From assembly GCA_031296915.1 (NCBI GenBank), contig JAVDPC010000028.1:1-64000 (forward strand): a stretch of 64,000 bases of DNA, given 5' to 3'. This DNA comes from Cerasicoccus frondis. GTDB taxonomy: Bacteria; Verrucomicrobiota; Verrucomicrobiia; Opitutales; Cerasicoccaceae. A program made the position numbers and the translations under genes. Below the pieces are notes generated by a model, which was given only the letters and a program-made list of their open reading frames with translations, did not search any database and was not told where the DNA came from. Shown in pieces: positions 44,835-54,651 of the stretch (position 1 is the stretch's first letter; each line of letters begins with the position of its first letter).

Positions 44835-45767
44835 ATGGAAGCCGTCGAATTACCAAAGCAAGTAACAATCGAGCCTCTACTTAAGCGGCTCAACGAAATC
44901 GTTCTGGACAAAGAACAGCAAGTGAAGCTTTCGCTCGCCTGCCTGCTAGCACGGGGACACTTGCTCATCGAAGACCTGCCGGGCATGGGCAAAACCGTCC
45001 TTGCCCACGCCTTGGGCGGCGCACTTGGGCTCCAGTATCAACGCGTGCAATTCACCAGTGATTTATTGCCCGGCGATATCATTGGCTGTTCAATCTACGA
45101 CCGTAACAAGGGTGAGTTCGTTTACAATGAGGGACCGGTATTTTCTCAGCTGTTACTTGCAGACGAGATCAATCGCGCCACGCCGAAATGCCAAAGCGCG
45201 CTGCTGGAGGCCATGGAAGAACGGCAAGTCAGTGTGGAAGGAACGCCCCGTAATTTGCCCGAACCGTTCTTTGTCATCGCGACCCAAAATCCATCCGAGC
45301 AGATTGGCACGTTCCCGCTGCCCGAGTCCCAGCTTGATCGTTTTCTGATGTGCATCTCGATGGGCTATCCCAACCGCGAAGCGGAGATCGCGCTGTTTCG
45401 AGGAGAAGACCGCCGTCGCATGCTGGACGATTTAAAACCGGTGCTGGAACCCTTTACGTTGGTCAGCCTCCAACAGCAGGTCGAGCAGGTTACGCTGAGC
45501 GACGCCGTCCTCGATTACCTGCAGCGCATTTTAGAATTCACCCGCAGCTCCGACCTCTTCGTCCATGGTCTTTCCTCGCGTGCGGGCTTGGGATTGCTTC
45601 GCGCATCGCAGGCATGGGCGCTATTGCATGGCGAGGACAAGCTACTCCCAGGCGACATACAAGTCGTGCTGCCTTGGGTGGTCGGCCATCGACTGGCGCC
45701 AGTGGCCGGTCGCATGTCCGCCGAACGCATTGGCGACGAAATTCTCTCAAAGGTAAACGTGGAGTAA
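44835..45767 (+). CDS. MoxR-family AAA+ ATPase
   Basis: A 310-aa AAA+ chaperone with Walker A DLPGMGKT, Walker B LLADEINRA and sensor 1 FFVIATQNPSEQ. MoxR proteins act with DUF58 and transglutaminase-like partners in cell-envelope or metal-insertion tasks. The three-gene order MoxR-DUF58-transglutaminase found here is a recurrent set. It starts 24 bp after the secretin gene on the same strand, so it may be read with the pilus locus, but the function is separate. Confidence 0.93.
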   Translation: MEAVELPKQVTIEPLLKRLNEIVLDKEQQVKLSLACLLARGHLLIEDLPGMGKTVLAHALGGALGLQYQRVQFTSDLLPGDIIGCSIYDRNKGEFVYNEGPVFSQLLLADEINRATPKCQSALLEAMEERQVSVEGTPRNLPEPFFVIATQNPSEQIGTFPLPESQLDRFLMCISMGYPNREAEIALFRGEDRRRMLDDLKPVLEPFTLVSLQQQVEQVTLSDAVLDYLQRILEFTRSSDLFVHGLSSRAGLGLLRASQAWALLHGEDKLLPGDIQVVLPWVVGHRLAPVAGRMSAERIGDEILSKVNVE

Positions 45768-45774
45768 CCAAGCC

Positions 45775-46713
45775 ATGGCCGCCGGAGCAAAAAGTTTGCT
45801 GAGCCTGAAGCTGCCCTTGAGCAGATCAACAGCAGCCGCGGGCAAACTACGTTTGCAACTGACTGCTGCGGGCTGGAGTTTCCTTGGACTCATTCTTTGC
45901 CTGTTTTTGATGTCCATCAATTTCAGCAACAATCTCATTTTCGCGATGAGCTTTTTGCTGGTGGGCATTGCTTTGGTCGGCGCCCGATTTACCTGGACTA
46001 ATTTGCGTGGGCTCACGCTGGCGGACTGGCGATGCGAGCCAGTCTTCGCCGGGCAAACCGCAGCCTATCGACTCGGCGTGGAAAACCGTACGCGGAGCTT
46101 TCGCTATGGATTTCAGGCAGTGGCAAATGGAGTCGGCAAAGAGCAACACTTACCGCCTCAGGCTCAGGAAGAACTTTTGTTCGAACGACCAACGGAGCAA
46201 CGTGGCGTTATCGCGGCAGAGCATGCGATGCTCAGCAGTTGTTATCCGTTGGGAATCTTTCGAGCGAAACTGACAACGGATGATTTGCCGGAATGCCTCG
46301 TCTACCCCAAGCCCATGGGCGCACAGCCAATCAACGACCGGCCCAAAGGACAGCAAGCACACTTACGCGCAGAGTCCGGCTCTTTCACCGACATGCGCCG
46401 TTATGCTCCCGGTGACCCGCTGTCGCACATTCACTGGAAAGCCATGGCGCGTTTTGACGAGCTCTACACCAAGCAATTTGACGGCGCTCAAGGCCAGCCT
46501 GCGCTGTGGCTTCGCTGGGACGATGTCCAAGCCTCCGGAGTGGAGGCCAAGCTATCGCAACTTTGCCGCTGGGTGTTGGATGCGCATGCTCAAGGTCGCG
46601 AATATGGCCTGGAGTTGCCCGGCTTAATCATTGAACCCGGCAACGAAGACCCACATCAACGCGAGTGTCTGCGCGCGCTGGCCCTTTATAGTGGGAAGGA
46701 GGCAAGCGAGTGA
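45775..46713 (+). CDS. DUF58 protein
   Basis: A 312-aa protein with two N-terminal membrane helices (about 35-80: GWSFLGLILCLFLMSINFSNN, LIFAMSFLLVGIALVG) and a C-terminal DUF58 domain with the family core MRRYAPGDPLSHIHWKAMAR. It resembles the partner of MoxR in many bacteria. It overlaps the transglutaminase gene by 4 bp and follows MoxR after seven bases. Confidence 0.9.
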   Translation: MAAGAKSLLSLKLPLSRSTAAAGKLRLQLTAAGWSFLGLILCLFLMSINFSNNLIFAMSFLLVGIALVGARFTWTNLRGLTLADWRCEPVFAGQTAAYRLGVENRTRSFRYGFQAVANGVGKEQHLPPQAQEELLFERPTEQRGVIAAEHAMLSSCYPLGIFRAKLTTDDLPECLVYPKPMGAQPINDRPKGQQAHLRAESGSFTDMRRYAPGDPLSHIHWKAMARFDELYTKQFDGAQGQPALWLRWDDVQASGVEAKLSQLCRWVLDAHAQGREYGLELPGLIIEPGNEDPHQRECLRALALYSGKEASE

Positions 46714-48791
46714 AGCAGTATCAAAGCTGGGTGTTGTTAACACTGGCTCTCGCCGCATTGCCAAGTTTGTTGACGCTGCCAATCTGGGTCGCTGCCGTGG
46801 CTACAACCGGCGTGGTGCTGCATTACATCAGGCCGCTGCGACGAAGCTGGTATGGCAAAGCAGTGGGCGCTGCTCTACTCGGTTCGACGGTGCTGGGCAT
46901 TTGGTTCAGCTTCACCGGATTCTTCAGCGGTCAGGCGGTGCTCAGCTTTTTTATCTCCGTGGTGTTTTTAAAGTGGGCAGAGTCACGCAGCCGTCGCGAT
47001 TACTTACTGCTGATTTTTGCGGCGGTCATCCTCGCCTGTATTGGGGCGCTCTATTGGGAAAACCTGTGGAGCCTCCTACACATGCTGGTGGTTATCTTCG
47101 CATTGACCGTCAGCCTCGTGGCAATTCATGGCGATCCGTCAATTCTCAGTCGGCTGTTTGCGCTACGATTTGCCGGTCAGTTGGTGGTGCTGGCATTGCC
47201 CATCATGCTGCTGCTCTTTCTGACGTTTCCACGAATACCGGGACCACTCTGGGATATTGGCCTGGCTTTCGGATTGCCAGTGAAAGCGCTGATGGATCGC
47301 GGCGATGGCGACTACGGCAAAGAAACTACGCTCGCGCCCGGCGCCACGAGTGACGCCAGCAAGGATGATCAAAATGTTCTCGTGGCTGAGTTTAAGGGCG
47401 CTGTACCGTTTAAAAGTCGTCTGTATTGGCGCGGTCCAGTGTTCTACGATTTTGACGGCGAAAACTGGAACTTGCCCGATGGCTGGGATAATCGAAACCG
47501 TCTCCTACGCCATGCAATTCGTTCCAAGGAGGACCTCGACCGAGAGCTGCGCTGGAGCGATAACCCGGTGCGCTACACCATCCGCGTGATGCCCAACGGT
47601 GGCCGCTGGCTTTACGGGCTGGATGTCCCGGCGGCGCCAGCGCCCGAGGCGTTTATCTCGGAAGATTTCCAGCTCCTGAGCATTCGCACCATTGATGATC
47701 AGGAGCCCAAGTTCCCGATGCTGGCGTATCTAGATTACCACATCGGCTCCGAACTGACGGATGAGCAACGCGCCAGAGCGTTGGCTTGGCCCGGGGAAAC
47801 AAACCCCCGACTGCGCCAGCTCGGCGCCGAACTGGCGGCGAAGTATGCAGATTCCGAAGAGCTGGTTGTGCAGATTTTCAGCTTGCTCCGCGCCAGTGAC
47901 TATCAATTTGACGCCGGGCATCTACTAGAACCGGGACCCGATTTGCTGGATCGTTATTTCTTCGATGAAAAGCGTGGGGGCGCCGAATACCTTGCTGGCA
48001 GCTTCGTCATGCTGCTGCGCGCTTCCGGCGTCCCGGCCCGGCTGGTCAGCGGCTATCGCGGCGGGACCATCATTGCGCTGACGAACTTTGTCATCGTGAA
48101 ACGTTCGGATGCGCACGTCTGGGCGGAAGTCTGGCACGAAGGCAAAGGCTGGTTGCGGGCCGATCCGAAAGACATTGTGCTGCCGCCGGACAAGAAGCCA
48201 ACCGAGGATAAGCAAGAGCAACCAGCAGAAGTCGCTGAGGTGAAAATCGAAACGCCTGAAGGCTTCGACGCCCCGCAGCCAGAGCAGTCAACCACCACGC
48301 CCAAGCCTGTTGCCGTCGCCAAAGAACAAGCTGCGCCGCCTTGGGAACTACCGGATTTTGCCTCCCTACTCGGCGGCTTGCAAAAATGGGTGATCCAATA
48401 CGACCCGGATCGTCAGATGGACATATTGCAAGGCGTCGGCCTCGAAGGAGGCAACTGGATGGACTTGCTAATCGGCGGCGCGCTCGGCATGGCTGGACTA
48501 CTCAGCCTCTATCTCTTGATTGCTTGGCTGCGAGGACGCCCACGCCAGGAGCCTGTCACGAAGGCGTGGGGGCAATTCTGCGACCGCCTGCAAAAGCTCG
48601 GACTGACCAAGACTCCACAAGAATGCCCGCGCAGTTTCCAACGACGAGCTTGCCAGGAGAAACCCGAACTAGCCGACGCGCTCAACGATATCATCGGGCG
48701 CTACATCGACATTCGCTACGGCAGCGAGCACTCACCTGAAGCCATCAGTAACTTCAAACGACAAGTCGAGCGCTTCGTCGCGATGTCCTGA
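46710..48791 (+). CDS. transglutaminase-like membrane protein lacking its catalytic Cys
   Basis: A 693-aa TgpA-type protein. It has five or six N-terminal membrane helices (DUF3488-like, to about 190), then a periplasmic transglutaminase domain (about 330-500), a Pro/Glu-rich linker (about 495-545), one more helix (about 592-610) and a DUF4129-like tail. In active relatives the catalytic Cys sits in a GxCEHFA motif. Here the same place reads GGAEYLAGSFVMLLR, with Ala425 for Cys. The His (SDAHVWAEVW) and Asp (LRADPKD) of the triad remain. So this is probably a pseudoenzyme with a binding or scaffold role. It overlaps DUF58 by 4 bp. Confidence 0.88.
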   Translation: MKQYQSWVLLTLALAALPSLLTLPIWVAAVATTGVVLHYIRPLRRSWYGKAVGAALLGSTVLGIWFSFTGFFSGQAVLSFFISVVFLKWAESRSRRDYLLLIFAAVILACIGALYWENLWSLLHMLVVIFALTVSLVAIHGDPSILSRLFALRFAGQLVVLALPIMLLLFLTFPRIPGPLWDIGLAFGLPVKALMDRGDGDYGKETTLAPGATSDASKDDQNVLVAEFKGAVPFKSRLYWRGPVFYDFDGENWNLPDGWDNRNRLLRHAIRSKEDLDRELRWSDNPVRYTIRVMPNGGRWLYGLDVPAAPAPEAFISEDFQLLSIRTIDDQEPKFPMLAYLDYHIGSELTDEQRARALAWPGETNPRLRQLGAELAAKYADSEELVVQIFSLLRASDYQFDAGHLLEPGPDLLDRYFFDEKRGGAEYLAGSFVMLLRASGVPARLVSGYRGGTIIALTNFVIVKRSDAHVWAEVWHEGKGWLRADPKDIVLPPDKKPTEDKQEQPAEVAEVKIETPEGFDAPQPEQSTTTPKPVAVAKEQAAPPWELPDFASLLGGLQKWVIQYDPDRQMDILQGVGLEGGNWMDLLIGGALGMAGLLSLYLLIAWLRGRPRQEPVTKAWGQFCDRLQKLGLTKTPQECPRSFQRRACQEKPELADALNDIIGRYIDIRYGSEHSPEAISNFKRQVERFVAMS

Positions 48792-48800
48792 ACTTTGATT

Positions 48801-49997
48801 ATGAAAACAATCGCCACATTATTCATCACGATCCTGCTAGCGCCTTTGGCTTTATGCGCGGAGCAAGGGCTGACCGAGAATTACGGGCCAGTCGTTGCGG
48901 CGATTGTCGAACGCGGTGATGCTGCAATGGCGGTATATTCCCCGGCAACCGCGACCGCGACTGGTAACGAGTTTTCCCGCCTCTACTTTGATGTATTCGA
49001 AGGCAGCGGCATGGAGTTCACGCTGAACCTGAAGAGTTCTAACGCGATGTTAAAAATCGAGTCCGGTTTCAGCCTGATCATCAGCCAATGCATGCGCAGC
49101 GAGCCCAAGGAAAGCATTGAAGCAACCTGGAAGCAGATGAAGGTCGACATGGACTATGCGGTTCAGCACTACTCCAGTGGCGAAGAAGCGCCGAGCTTCT
49201 GGGGGCGCGTCGTTCAGTCGTTCCTCATCCTGTTCCGTGAAGGCATTGAAGCAATGCTCGTCGTGGCTGCGCTGGTGGCCTATCTACGGCGCTCCGGCTA
49301 CTCCGACAAGGTGAAGGTTATCTGGTGGAGCTGCGGGCTGGCGCTGATTGCGAGCGTTGCTGCAGCGTGGCTGCTAACTTCCGTGATCCAGGCGAGCGGC
49401 GCGAACCAGGAAGTCATCGAAGGCGTCACCATGCTGATCGCCGCGTTGGTGCTGGTCTATGTCAGCTACTGGTTGACGGCCAAACGGGACGCTGACCGCT
49501 GGCAGGCCTTCGTAAAGAAAAGTATGGATCAGGCCATCAGCGGCGGCAGTATGTTTGCGCTTGGATTGGTGGCTTTTCTCGCGGTGTTTCGCGAAGGCGC
49601 CGAGACCATCCTGTTCTATCAGGCGCTGATGGCTGGCTCAGGAGAGCAGAACAATTCGGTGTGGATCGGAATGGCGATTGCCGCAGTCGGCTTGGTCGCA
49701 GTTTATTTCGTTGTCCGCGTTGCATCCATCAAGCTGCCAATCAGTCTGTTTTTTGGCTCAACGGCGGTGCTTCTGTTTGCGATGGCGTTTGTCTTTACCG
49801 GACAGGGAATTCTGGAGCTACAAGTAGGCAGCCTGGTGCAGACCACGCGGCTCGATGGCTGGCCGATGGTCAGTTGGCTGGGCATCTTCCCGACCAGGGA
49901 AACCATGATCGGCCAAGCCCTCATTCTCGCCGCGATTCCCGCAGGCTGGCTTTGGCTCAAGTGGTCAGAAAAACAACAGGCGGTTGTGGCCCAGTAA
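48801..49997 (+). CDS. FTR1-family iron permease (EfeU-like)
   Basis: A 398-aa inner-membrane ferric-iron permease. It has a signal peptide (1-20) and a periplasmic helical part (about 25-135), then seven or so helices with both FTR1 REGxE motifs: REGIE at residues 146-150 and REGAE at 264-268. In E. coli EfeU works with the imelysin-type EfeO; here imelysins lie 6 kb away on the other strand, and no DyP peroxidase is seen. A TTG at 48795 is a possible start, but the ATG at 48801 gives the better signal peptide. It converges with the MFS gene, three bases apart. Confidence 0.9.
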   Translation: MKTIATLFITILLAPLALCAEQGLTENYGPVVAAIVERGDAAMAVYSPATATATGNEFSRLYFDVFEGSGMEFTLNLKSSNAMLKIESGFSLIISQCMRSEPKESIEATWKQMKVDMDYAVQHYSSGEEAPSFWGRVVQSFLILFREGIEAMLVVAALVAYLRRSGYSDKVKVIWWSCGLALIASVAAAWLLTSVIQASGANQEVIEGVTMLIAALVLVYVSYWLTAKRDADRWQAFVKKSMDQAISGGSMFALGLVAFLAVFREGAETILFYQALMAGSGEQNNSVWIGMAIAAVGLVAVYFVVRVASIKLPISLFFGSTAVLLFAMAFVFTGQGILELQVGSLVQTTRLDGWPMVSWLGIFPTRETMIGQALILAAIPAGWLWLKWSEKQQAVVAQ

Positions 49998-50000
49998 GGA

Positions 50001-51248
50001 TCAGGCTAGCGACTCCGGTTTCACATCACTGCCTCTCGCGAGCAGTAACCCCCAGAGGCAGACAATGATTCCCAGAACGGCAATCGGTAACAATGCGATG
50101 TTCTGATTTTCCAATAGATCAATCACATAGCCAAGCGCAGGCGCGGTAATCGCAACGAATAGTGACCGGGTTTGCGACTCCGTGCTCAGGATAGTGGCGA
50201 GCACCTGCTCATCCTGCCCATCCGCAATGCGGCTAACCAGAATCGGACGCCAAATGTTTTGCAACACCGTCAATATGAGAAAACCGGCAATGCCCACATT
50301 GAAATAGCCCGTCAGCACCCCCACCCCGATGAATAGATAGGCGAGTAAGTCCAACCCCCAGAGAAAGTTTGACGCCCGTGACTCTCCGCCCAGCCGCTCA
50401 AGGACCAACCCGGAGCACCGCGACGCCAAGCTCGATATCAGGAAAATAATTGCGTAAACCACTCCAATGTAAACCGCCACGCGCTGGATATCGTTTAAAG
50501 CAGAGAGCAAGGCAAGCCCCAGCGCCGCCTGCAAAATCAACGGTTGAACATAATCCTTGGTCGATTTGTAGGCTCCTTCAAAAAGCATGCCCTCCATCAA
50601 TAATCCGCGCAGTCGTCGGCTACGGGCGCAGTTCAGCAAGCCAGTGCGCAATGTTTGGTAAACTTGCGCATACTTCTGCCCAATTGCGTTTTCACTTCGC
50701 TTTGGCTGATCATTCGGGTAGCCGAGGAAATTGTAAATGTTGAGCAAGATCGGTAAGCAACTCAGCCAAAACAGCCACACGTAGGCTTCGGTGATAAAGA
50801 CGATAATTGCCGCCACCACCGCGCAGAGTGCGCTGCCCAGCTTTGACCAACTCCGAGTAACTCCATAGACCTGCGTCTTCTCTTGCTCCCGCCCCTGCTC
50901 TTTCAACCAGGAGAAGATAACGGACTTATGCGTGCCACTACGGAAGGCCTCGCCAATCGCATAAAACAACATGCCCACCAGATAGAACGGCAGACTGCCT
51001 GCGACCGCAAACAGGATGAACGACACGCAGTAGGCGACATGCGAGAAGATCAGCGAATTCCGCCGCCCCATACTGTCTGCAATGGCGCCGGTCGGGATTT
51101 CAAACAGATTGACCAGAAGCGCCTTTGCCCCAAACAGAATCCCGATTTGAAAAAAGTCCAACCCTTGCGCCAGCAAGGCTAGATAGAAAAACGGCTCGAA
51201 GTACTGTTGGTTTTTGAAAAAGCCATATAGACAAAATCGAGTGAGCAT
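50001..51248 (-). CDS. MFS transporter
   Basis: A 415-aa membrane protein with about twelve helices. The MFS motif A-like loop between helices 2 and 3 reads GAIADSMGRRNSLIFSH. The substrate cannot be told. It converges on FTR1 and is followed upstream by a VOC-type gene; no operon partner is clear. Confidence 0.85.
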   Translation of the reverse strand: MLTRFCLYGFFKNQQYFEPFFYLALLAQGLDFFQIGILFGAKALLVNLFEIPTGAIADSMGRRNSLIFSHVAYCVSFILFAVAGSLPFYLVGMLFYAIGEAFRSGTHKSVIFSWLKEQGREQEKTQVYGVTRSWSKLGSALCAVVAAIIVFITEAYVWLFWLSCLPILLNIYNFLGYPNDQPKRSENAIGQKYAQVYQTLRTGLLNCARSRRLRGLLMEGMLFEGAYKSTKDYVQPLILQAALGLALLSALNDIQRVAVYIGVVYAIIFLISSLASRCSGLVLERLGGESRASNFLWGLDLLAYLFIGVGVLTGYFNVGIAGFLILTVLQNIWRPILVSRIADGQDEQVLATILSTESQTRSLFVAITAPALGYVIDLLENQNIALLPIAVLGIIVCLWGLLLARGSDVKPESLA

Positions 51249-51344
51249 TGAATGAAGCTTAAAGCGATTTTCAAAGGAAGTGAACAGCCCGTTACCGTTC
51301 TTTAAAAGTGTCTTTCAGAACTTTCGTTGTGTATCGAGCCCATT

Positions 51345-51722
51345 TCAGAGTTCGCCGCGCAGTTGGAAGATGTTGCCTTCGCAATCCCAGGCATCGCATA
51401 CCCAGCGGCCTCCGAAAGTCCAATCCTTCGGCGCATGCAAGCCCCCACCATACGCTTTTACTTGAGCGCTGATGTCCGCTAAACTTGTGGAGATGAAAAA
51501 CGCGGGCTTGATTGCGGTCGCATCCCGGGGGGATGGGATTCCTTCGCTGTTTACGCCCAAAGAACGCGCTGTCTCCGTTTCAAGGATGACGAGTTCGAAG
51601 TCATCGTCTTCCAGTAGCGCATACCCGCGATCATGCTCCTTCAATTCGAGGCCAAACACCTCTCCATAAAAACGCATTAACTTATCGAGTTGTGCAGAGT
51701 AGATGACCAAACCGCTTTTCAT
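51345..51722 (-). CDS. VOC/glyoxalase-superfamily protein
   Basis: A 125-aa protein with the paired beta-alpha-beta-beta-beta halves of the vicinal-oxygen-chelate fold: LVIYSAQLDKLMRFYGEVFGLELKEHD and then VKAYGGGLHAPKDWTFGGRWVCDAWDCEGNIFQL. The metal-ligand residues are only partly evident, so it may bind ligands rather than catalyse. It lies between MFS and the DUF1111 cluster on the same strand. Confidence 0.82.
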   Translation of the reverse strand: MKSGLVIYSAQLDKLMRFYGEVFGLELKEHDRGYALLEDDDFELVILETETARSLGVNSEGIPSPRDATAIKPAFFISTSLADISAQVKAYGGGLHAPKDWTFGGRWVCDAWDCEGNIFQLRGEL

Positions 51723-51773
51723 GACCTTGGGTTATGGATTTCATTACTGTTTACCGCGAGCACATTCCACGCC

Positions 51774-53309
51774 TTACAAGGTCCGCAAGAACGCTAAGAC
51801 TGCTTCGCGATCACCTTTGCTCAAGTGCTTGAATGACTCCTTCGCAGTGCGCGCTTCACCATCGTGCCAAAGAATGGCTTCTTCCAAATTACGGGCGCGG
51901 CCATCGTGGAGAAAATCCGTGTGGCCGTTGACGCGTTCTGTCATGCCGATGCCCCACAGCGGCGGGGTCCGCCATTCCGAACCCGTCGCGTCATAGGTCG
52001 GTCGATGATCGGCGAGCCCCTCACCCATGTCGTGAAGCAGCAAGTCGGTGTAGGGATGAATCTTTTGATTGCGAAGACGCCATTGACGGTGGTCGTTGCC
52101 GGTCGTCCAGGTTTGCTTGTGGCAAGCCACGCAATTCATTTCCACGAATAGCTTTTCACCGCGTTGCGCCTTGGGGTGGTCAACAGGATCGCGAGCCGGC
52201 ACGGCCAGAAACTCGAGGTAGGTCACCACTTCGTTGAGCTCCTTCTCCATAATCTCGAAGGCGTCGCCAACCGTTCCATGAAGCGCATCACGGCAGGCAT
52301 CCTGCTCGTCACCACAAGATTGATCCGGAAAGAGCGAGCTGCTGATGCCAATGTCATTCACGGCGGCGTCTGCTGCTTGTTGTCGCAGGTTTGGCGTCTC
52401 CGCCTTCCAGCCATATTTACCCACGGCCATTTCTTTGGCTTCAATATCCCAAACCCAGTTCACTTTGCCTGAGATGCCATCGTTGTTCGCATCATTCGGG
52501 TCCGCATAGGCAATGATTTCAGCCGGGGTGATCGCGTCGAGCAAGCCCATGCCAATCATGCTGGGGGCGATGCGCGGCGAGATCATTGCTTCATCGCCAA
52601 GTGGACCGTAGTTGGTTTCGGTCAGGTCGTAGATGGGCTTACGCAGCGTGTATGCGGTTCCGTCCGGATACATCCCCGGAAGCTCTTCGTAGCGCATGGC
52701 GATTTTCACTTCCGGCTGGTGCCCCTCATTGGCGTTATCCGCAAGCTGCCCACCGTAAACCGGGTGATGCTTGGGGCCGCCATGTCTCCCCTTACCCGGG
52801 ACACTCACGCGCAACAGAAAGCCTTCGAACCCGCGCTCATTAGACGGCGCTGCCGAACGCCCATCGGCAACATGGCAAGCCTCGCAAGACTTGGCGTTGT
52901 AGAGCGGGCCAAGCCCATCGGCGTAATGACCATCGTTGAAAGACTTGGCTTCGGAGAAAGGTCGCTCAAAAACGCCGTCGCCGCCATCGAACTGTGCCGA
53001 CAATTTCCAATGCAAATTGTAAGGCTCCTGCTCAAAGGAGATATTCCCAAACTTAAAATGCGTGAGGTCGCCTCCAGTCAGAGAATCCGGATGCTTGCCA
53101 TCAAGAATCGCCAGGCTTTCCCAGTCATCGCCATAACCCGTCTTGGCTTTCCAAAAGCTGTGGTAAACCGTGACCACGAACACGCTCAAGCTAACGATCA
53201 TCGCCAGGTACATCGCAACGCGCACGAAGCCGTTTCGCTTACGAAAAACAGATAGCTGCGGCGTAGATACTGGCTGACTGGAAGCTTTCATCGACGGGCG
53301 GGCGGCCAA
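51774..53309 (-). CDS. di-heme oxidoreductase-like protein (DUF1111)
   Basis: A 511-aa protein anchored by one N-terminal helix (MYLAMIVSLSVFVVTVYHSFW). It carries two c-type haem sites, CEACH and CVACH, in the DUF1111 fold related to di-heme peroxidases such as MbnH. Other family marks are SCEACHVADGRS and LYNAKSCEAC, plus the C-terminal LHDGRARNLEEAILWHDGEA. It belongs to a cluster with a second DUF1111 protein and two imelysins, suggesting oxidation of a metal or a peptide during iron uptake; that is inference. Confidence 0.88.
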   Translation of the reverse strand: MAARPSMKASSQPVSTPQLSVFRKRNGFVRVAMYLAMIVSLSVFVVTVYHSFWKAKTGYGDDWESLAILDGKHPDSLTGGDLTHFKFGNISFEQEPYNLHWKLSAQFDGGDGVFERPFSEAKSFNDGHYADGLGPLYNAKSCEACHVADGRSAAPSNERGFEGFLLRVSVPGKGRHGGPKHHPVYGGQLADNANEGHQPEVKIAMRYEELPGMYPDGTAYTLRKPIYDLTETNYGPLGDEAMISPRIAPSMIGMGLLDAITPAEIIAYADPNDANNDGISGKVNWVWDIEAKEMAVGKYGWKAETPNLRQQAADAAVNDIGISSSLFPDQSCGDEQDACRDALHGTVGDAFEIMEKELNEVVTYLEFLAVPARDPVDHPKAQRGEKLFVEMNCVACHKQTWTTGNDHRQWRLRNQKIHPYTDLLLHDMGEGLADHRPTYDATGSEWRTPPLWGIGMTERVNGHTDFLHDGRARNLEEAILWHDGEARTAKESFKHLSKGDREAVLAFLRTL

Positions 53310-53459
53310 GGCATATCAATACAAAGAGCCAGCGTAGGCACGCCCATTACTGCGACTCAATCGCATAAGCAGACGATTGAGCATATACACCCCGAGCTAA
53401 TGCTCCGGATTACCGCAGCTACTCAGCGAGTCACGTATGTAAGCAATGTCTGGCGCTTT

Positions 53460-54635
53460 CTAGAAGTAGGCGTAGGAGCTATTTTCGACTGCCTTGATTC
53501 CCATACACTCGATTTCCACCAACCAACCGGGACGACAGACCGGGGCCAGCACGTAAACCTTGGGAATCACCGGATAATGCTCATCCAAATAATCCTGAAC
53601 CACGCCCGAATCAGAAATGTCGCGCAGGTAAACGATCAGGTGCGCGACATCACACATGGTAAAGTCCGCATCCGCCAACAAGGCCTCGATGTTGACCATG
53701 GCGCGCGCTGTTTGTTTTGCTACGTCATTGACGTGCAAAATCTCGCCCTTGTTGTTGATACTCGCCGTTCCGGAGATCAGCACGTGTCGGCGGTCACCGT
53801 AATCCACGCTCACACCGCGCTCAAACGTAACGCCATATTCGTGAGTTGGATTGAGGTTATCCGGGGCGGTCAGAAAACGAATTTGCCCATCGCGGAGCCC
53901 ACGAACCGAATAGGCGTCGAGCAGCACATTCGTCTTAGCGCAGGCGTTGCGTCCCTCGATGCCAGTGCTGGCGATGTAATGCGTATCGGGCGTCATACCG
54001 AGTCCGGTAAACATGTCTTTGCGGGCCTCGACGACGCCTTGGTAATGGTAGTCGATGTCCTTCACGTAAAACCATGTGCGGATGCAATCATCCTTCATCG
54101 AAAACCCATTGCTCTCCAACAGCTGATTGTAATCGCGAAGGATCTTGTCCGTCTGCCCCGCAGAATCAACCACGCCATTGCAGGAACAACGATGCGTGCT
54201 CCAAAGGTGTTCATAGCCGCCACGACGGATGATTAAATCCGAATCCGAAAGAATGTCCGGCGGCGTCTGATCACGCTGGCCATCGTGGATGATGTAGGAC
54301 CACGCAATCACCTTGTGCGCCGAAAGCGGCGGCTGCTGAATGATCGACAAGGCGAAGCGATTTTTGCTGTCCCGCACCAGCTCACGAATGGTTTCCAAAG
54401 CCTGGTATTGGTTGGCGTAATCACTGACAAAAAAGCGACAGAAGACTACCGCCTCACGCGGAATTCCTTCGCCGTCCAGAAACGCGTTTTGCGCATCGAT
54501 GATGTGCTGTACCTGCTGGCTAAAGCTGCCGCCCACAGCTGGCTTCACGACCAAGTGAATTTCTTCCGCTCCGTTTTGCGCAAAGCGGGATGTCTCCAAG
54601 TGCGAGCCTTTTATCTGATAATTTGCGTAATCCAT
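53460..54635 (-). CDS. double YjgF/RidA-like protein (chorismatase-like)
   Basis: A 391-aa protein made of two YjgF/RidA-like halves (about 1-150 and 170-391). VVFCRFFVSDYANQYQALETIRELV and CDVAHLIVYLRDISDSGVVQDYLDEHYPVIPKVYVLAPVC are typical of the fold. The two-domain form resembles the chorismatase/FkbO group, but I cannot confirm a catalytic site. No signal peptide is seen, so it is cytosolic, unlike its exported neighbours. It lies between the two DUF1111 genes, 16 bp after one of them. Confidence 0.75.
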   Translation of the reverse strand: MDYANYQIKGSHLETSRFAQNGAEEIHLVVKPAVGGSFSQQVQHIIDAQNAFLDGEGIPREAVVFCRFFVSDYANQYQALETIRELVRDSKNRFALSIIQQPPLSAHKVIAWSYIIHDGQRDQTPPDILSDSDLIIRRGGYEHLWSTHRCSCNGVVDSAGQTDKILRDYNQLLESNGFSMKDDCIRTWFYVKDIDYHYQGVVEARKDMFTGLGMTPDTHYIASTGIEGRNACAKTNVLLDAYSVRGLRDGQIRFLTAPDNLNPTHEYGVTFERGVSVDYGDRRHVLISGTASINNKGEILHVNDVAKQTARAMVNIEALLADADFTMCDVAHLIVYLRDISDSGVVQDYLDEHYPVIPKVYVLAPVCRPGWLVEIECMGIKAVENSSYAYF

Positions 54636-54651
54636 GCTCCTTGTCCCCCCC

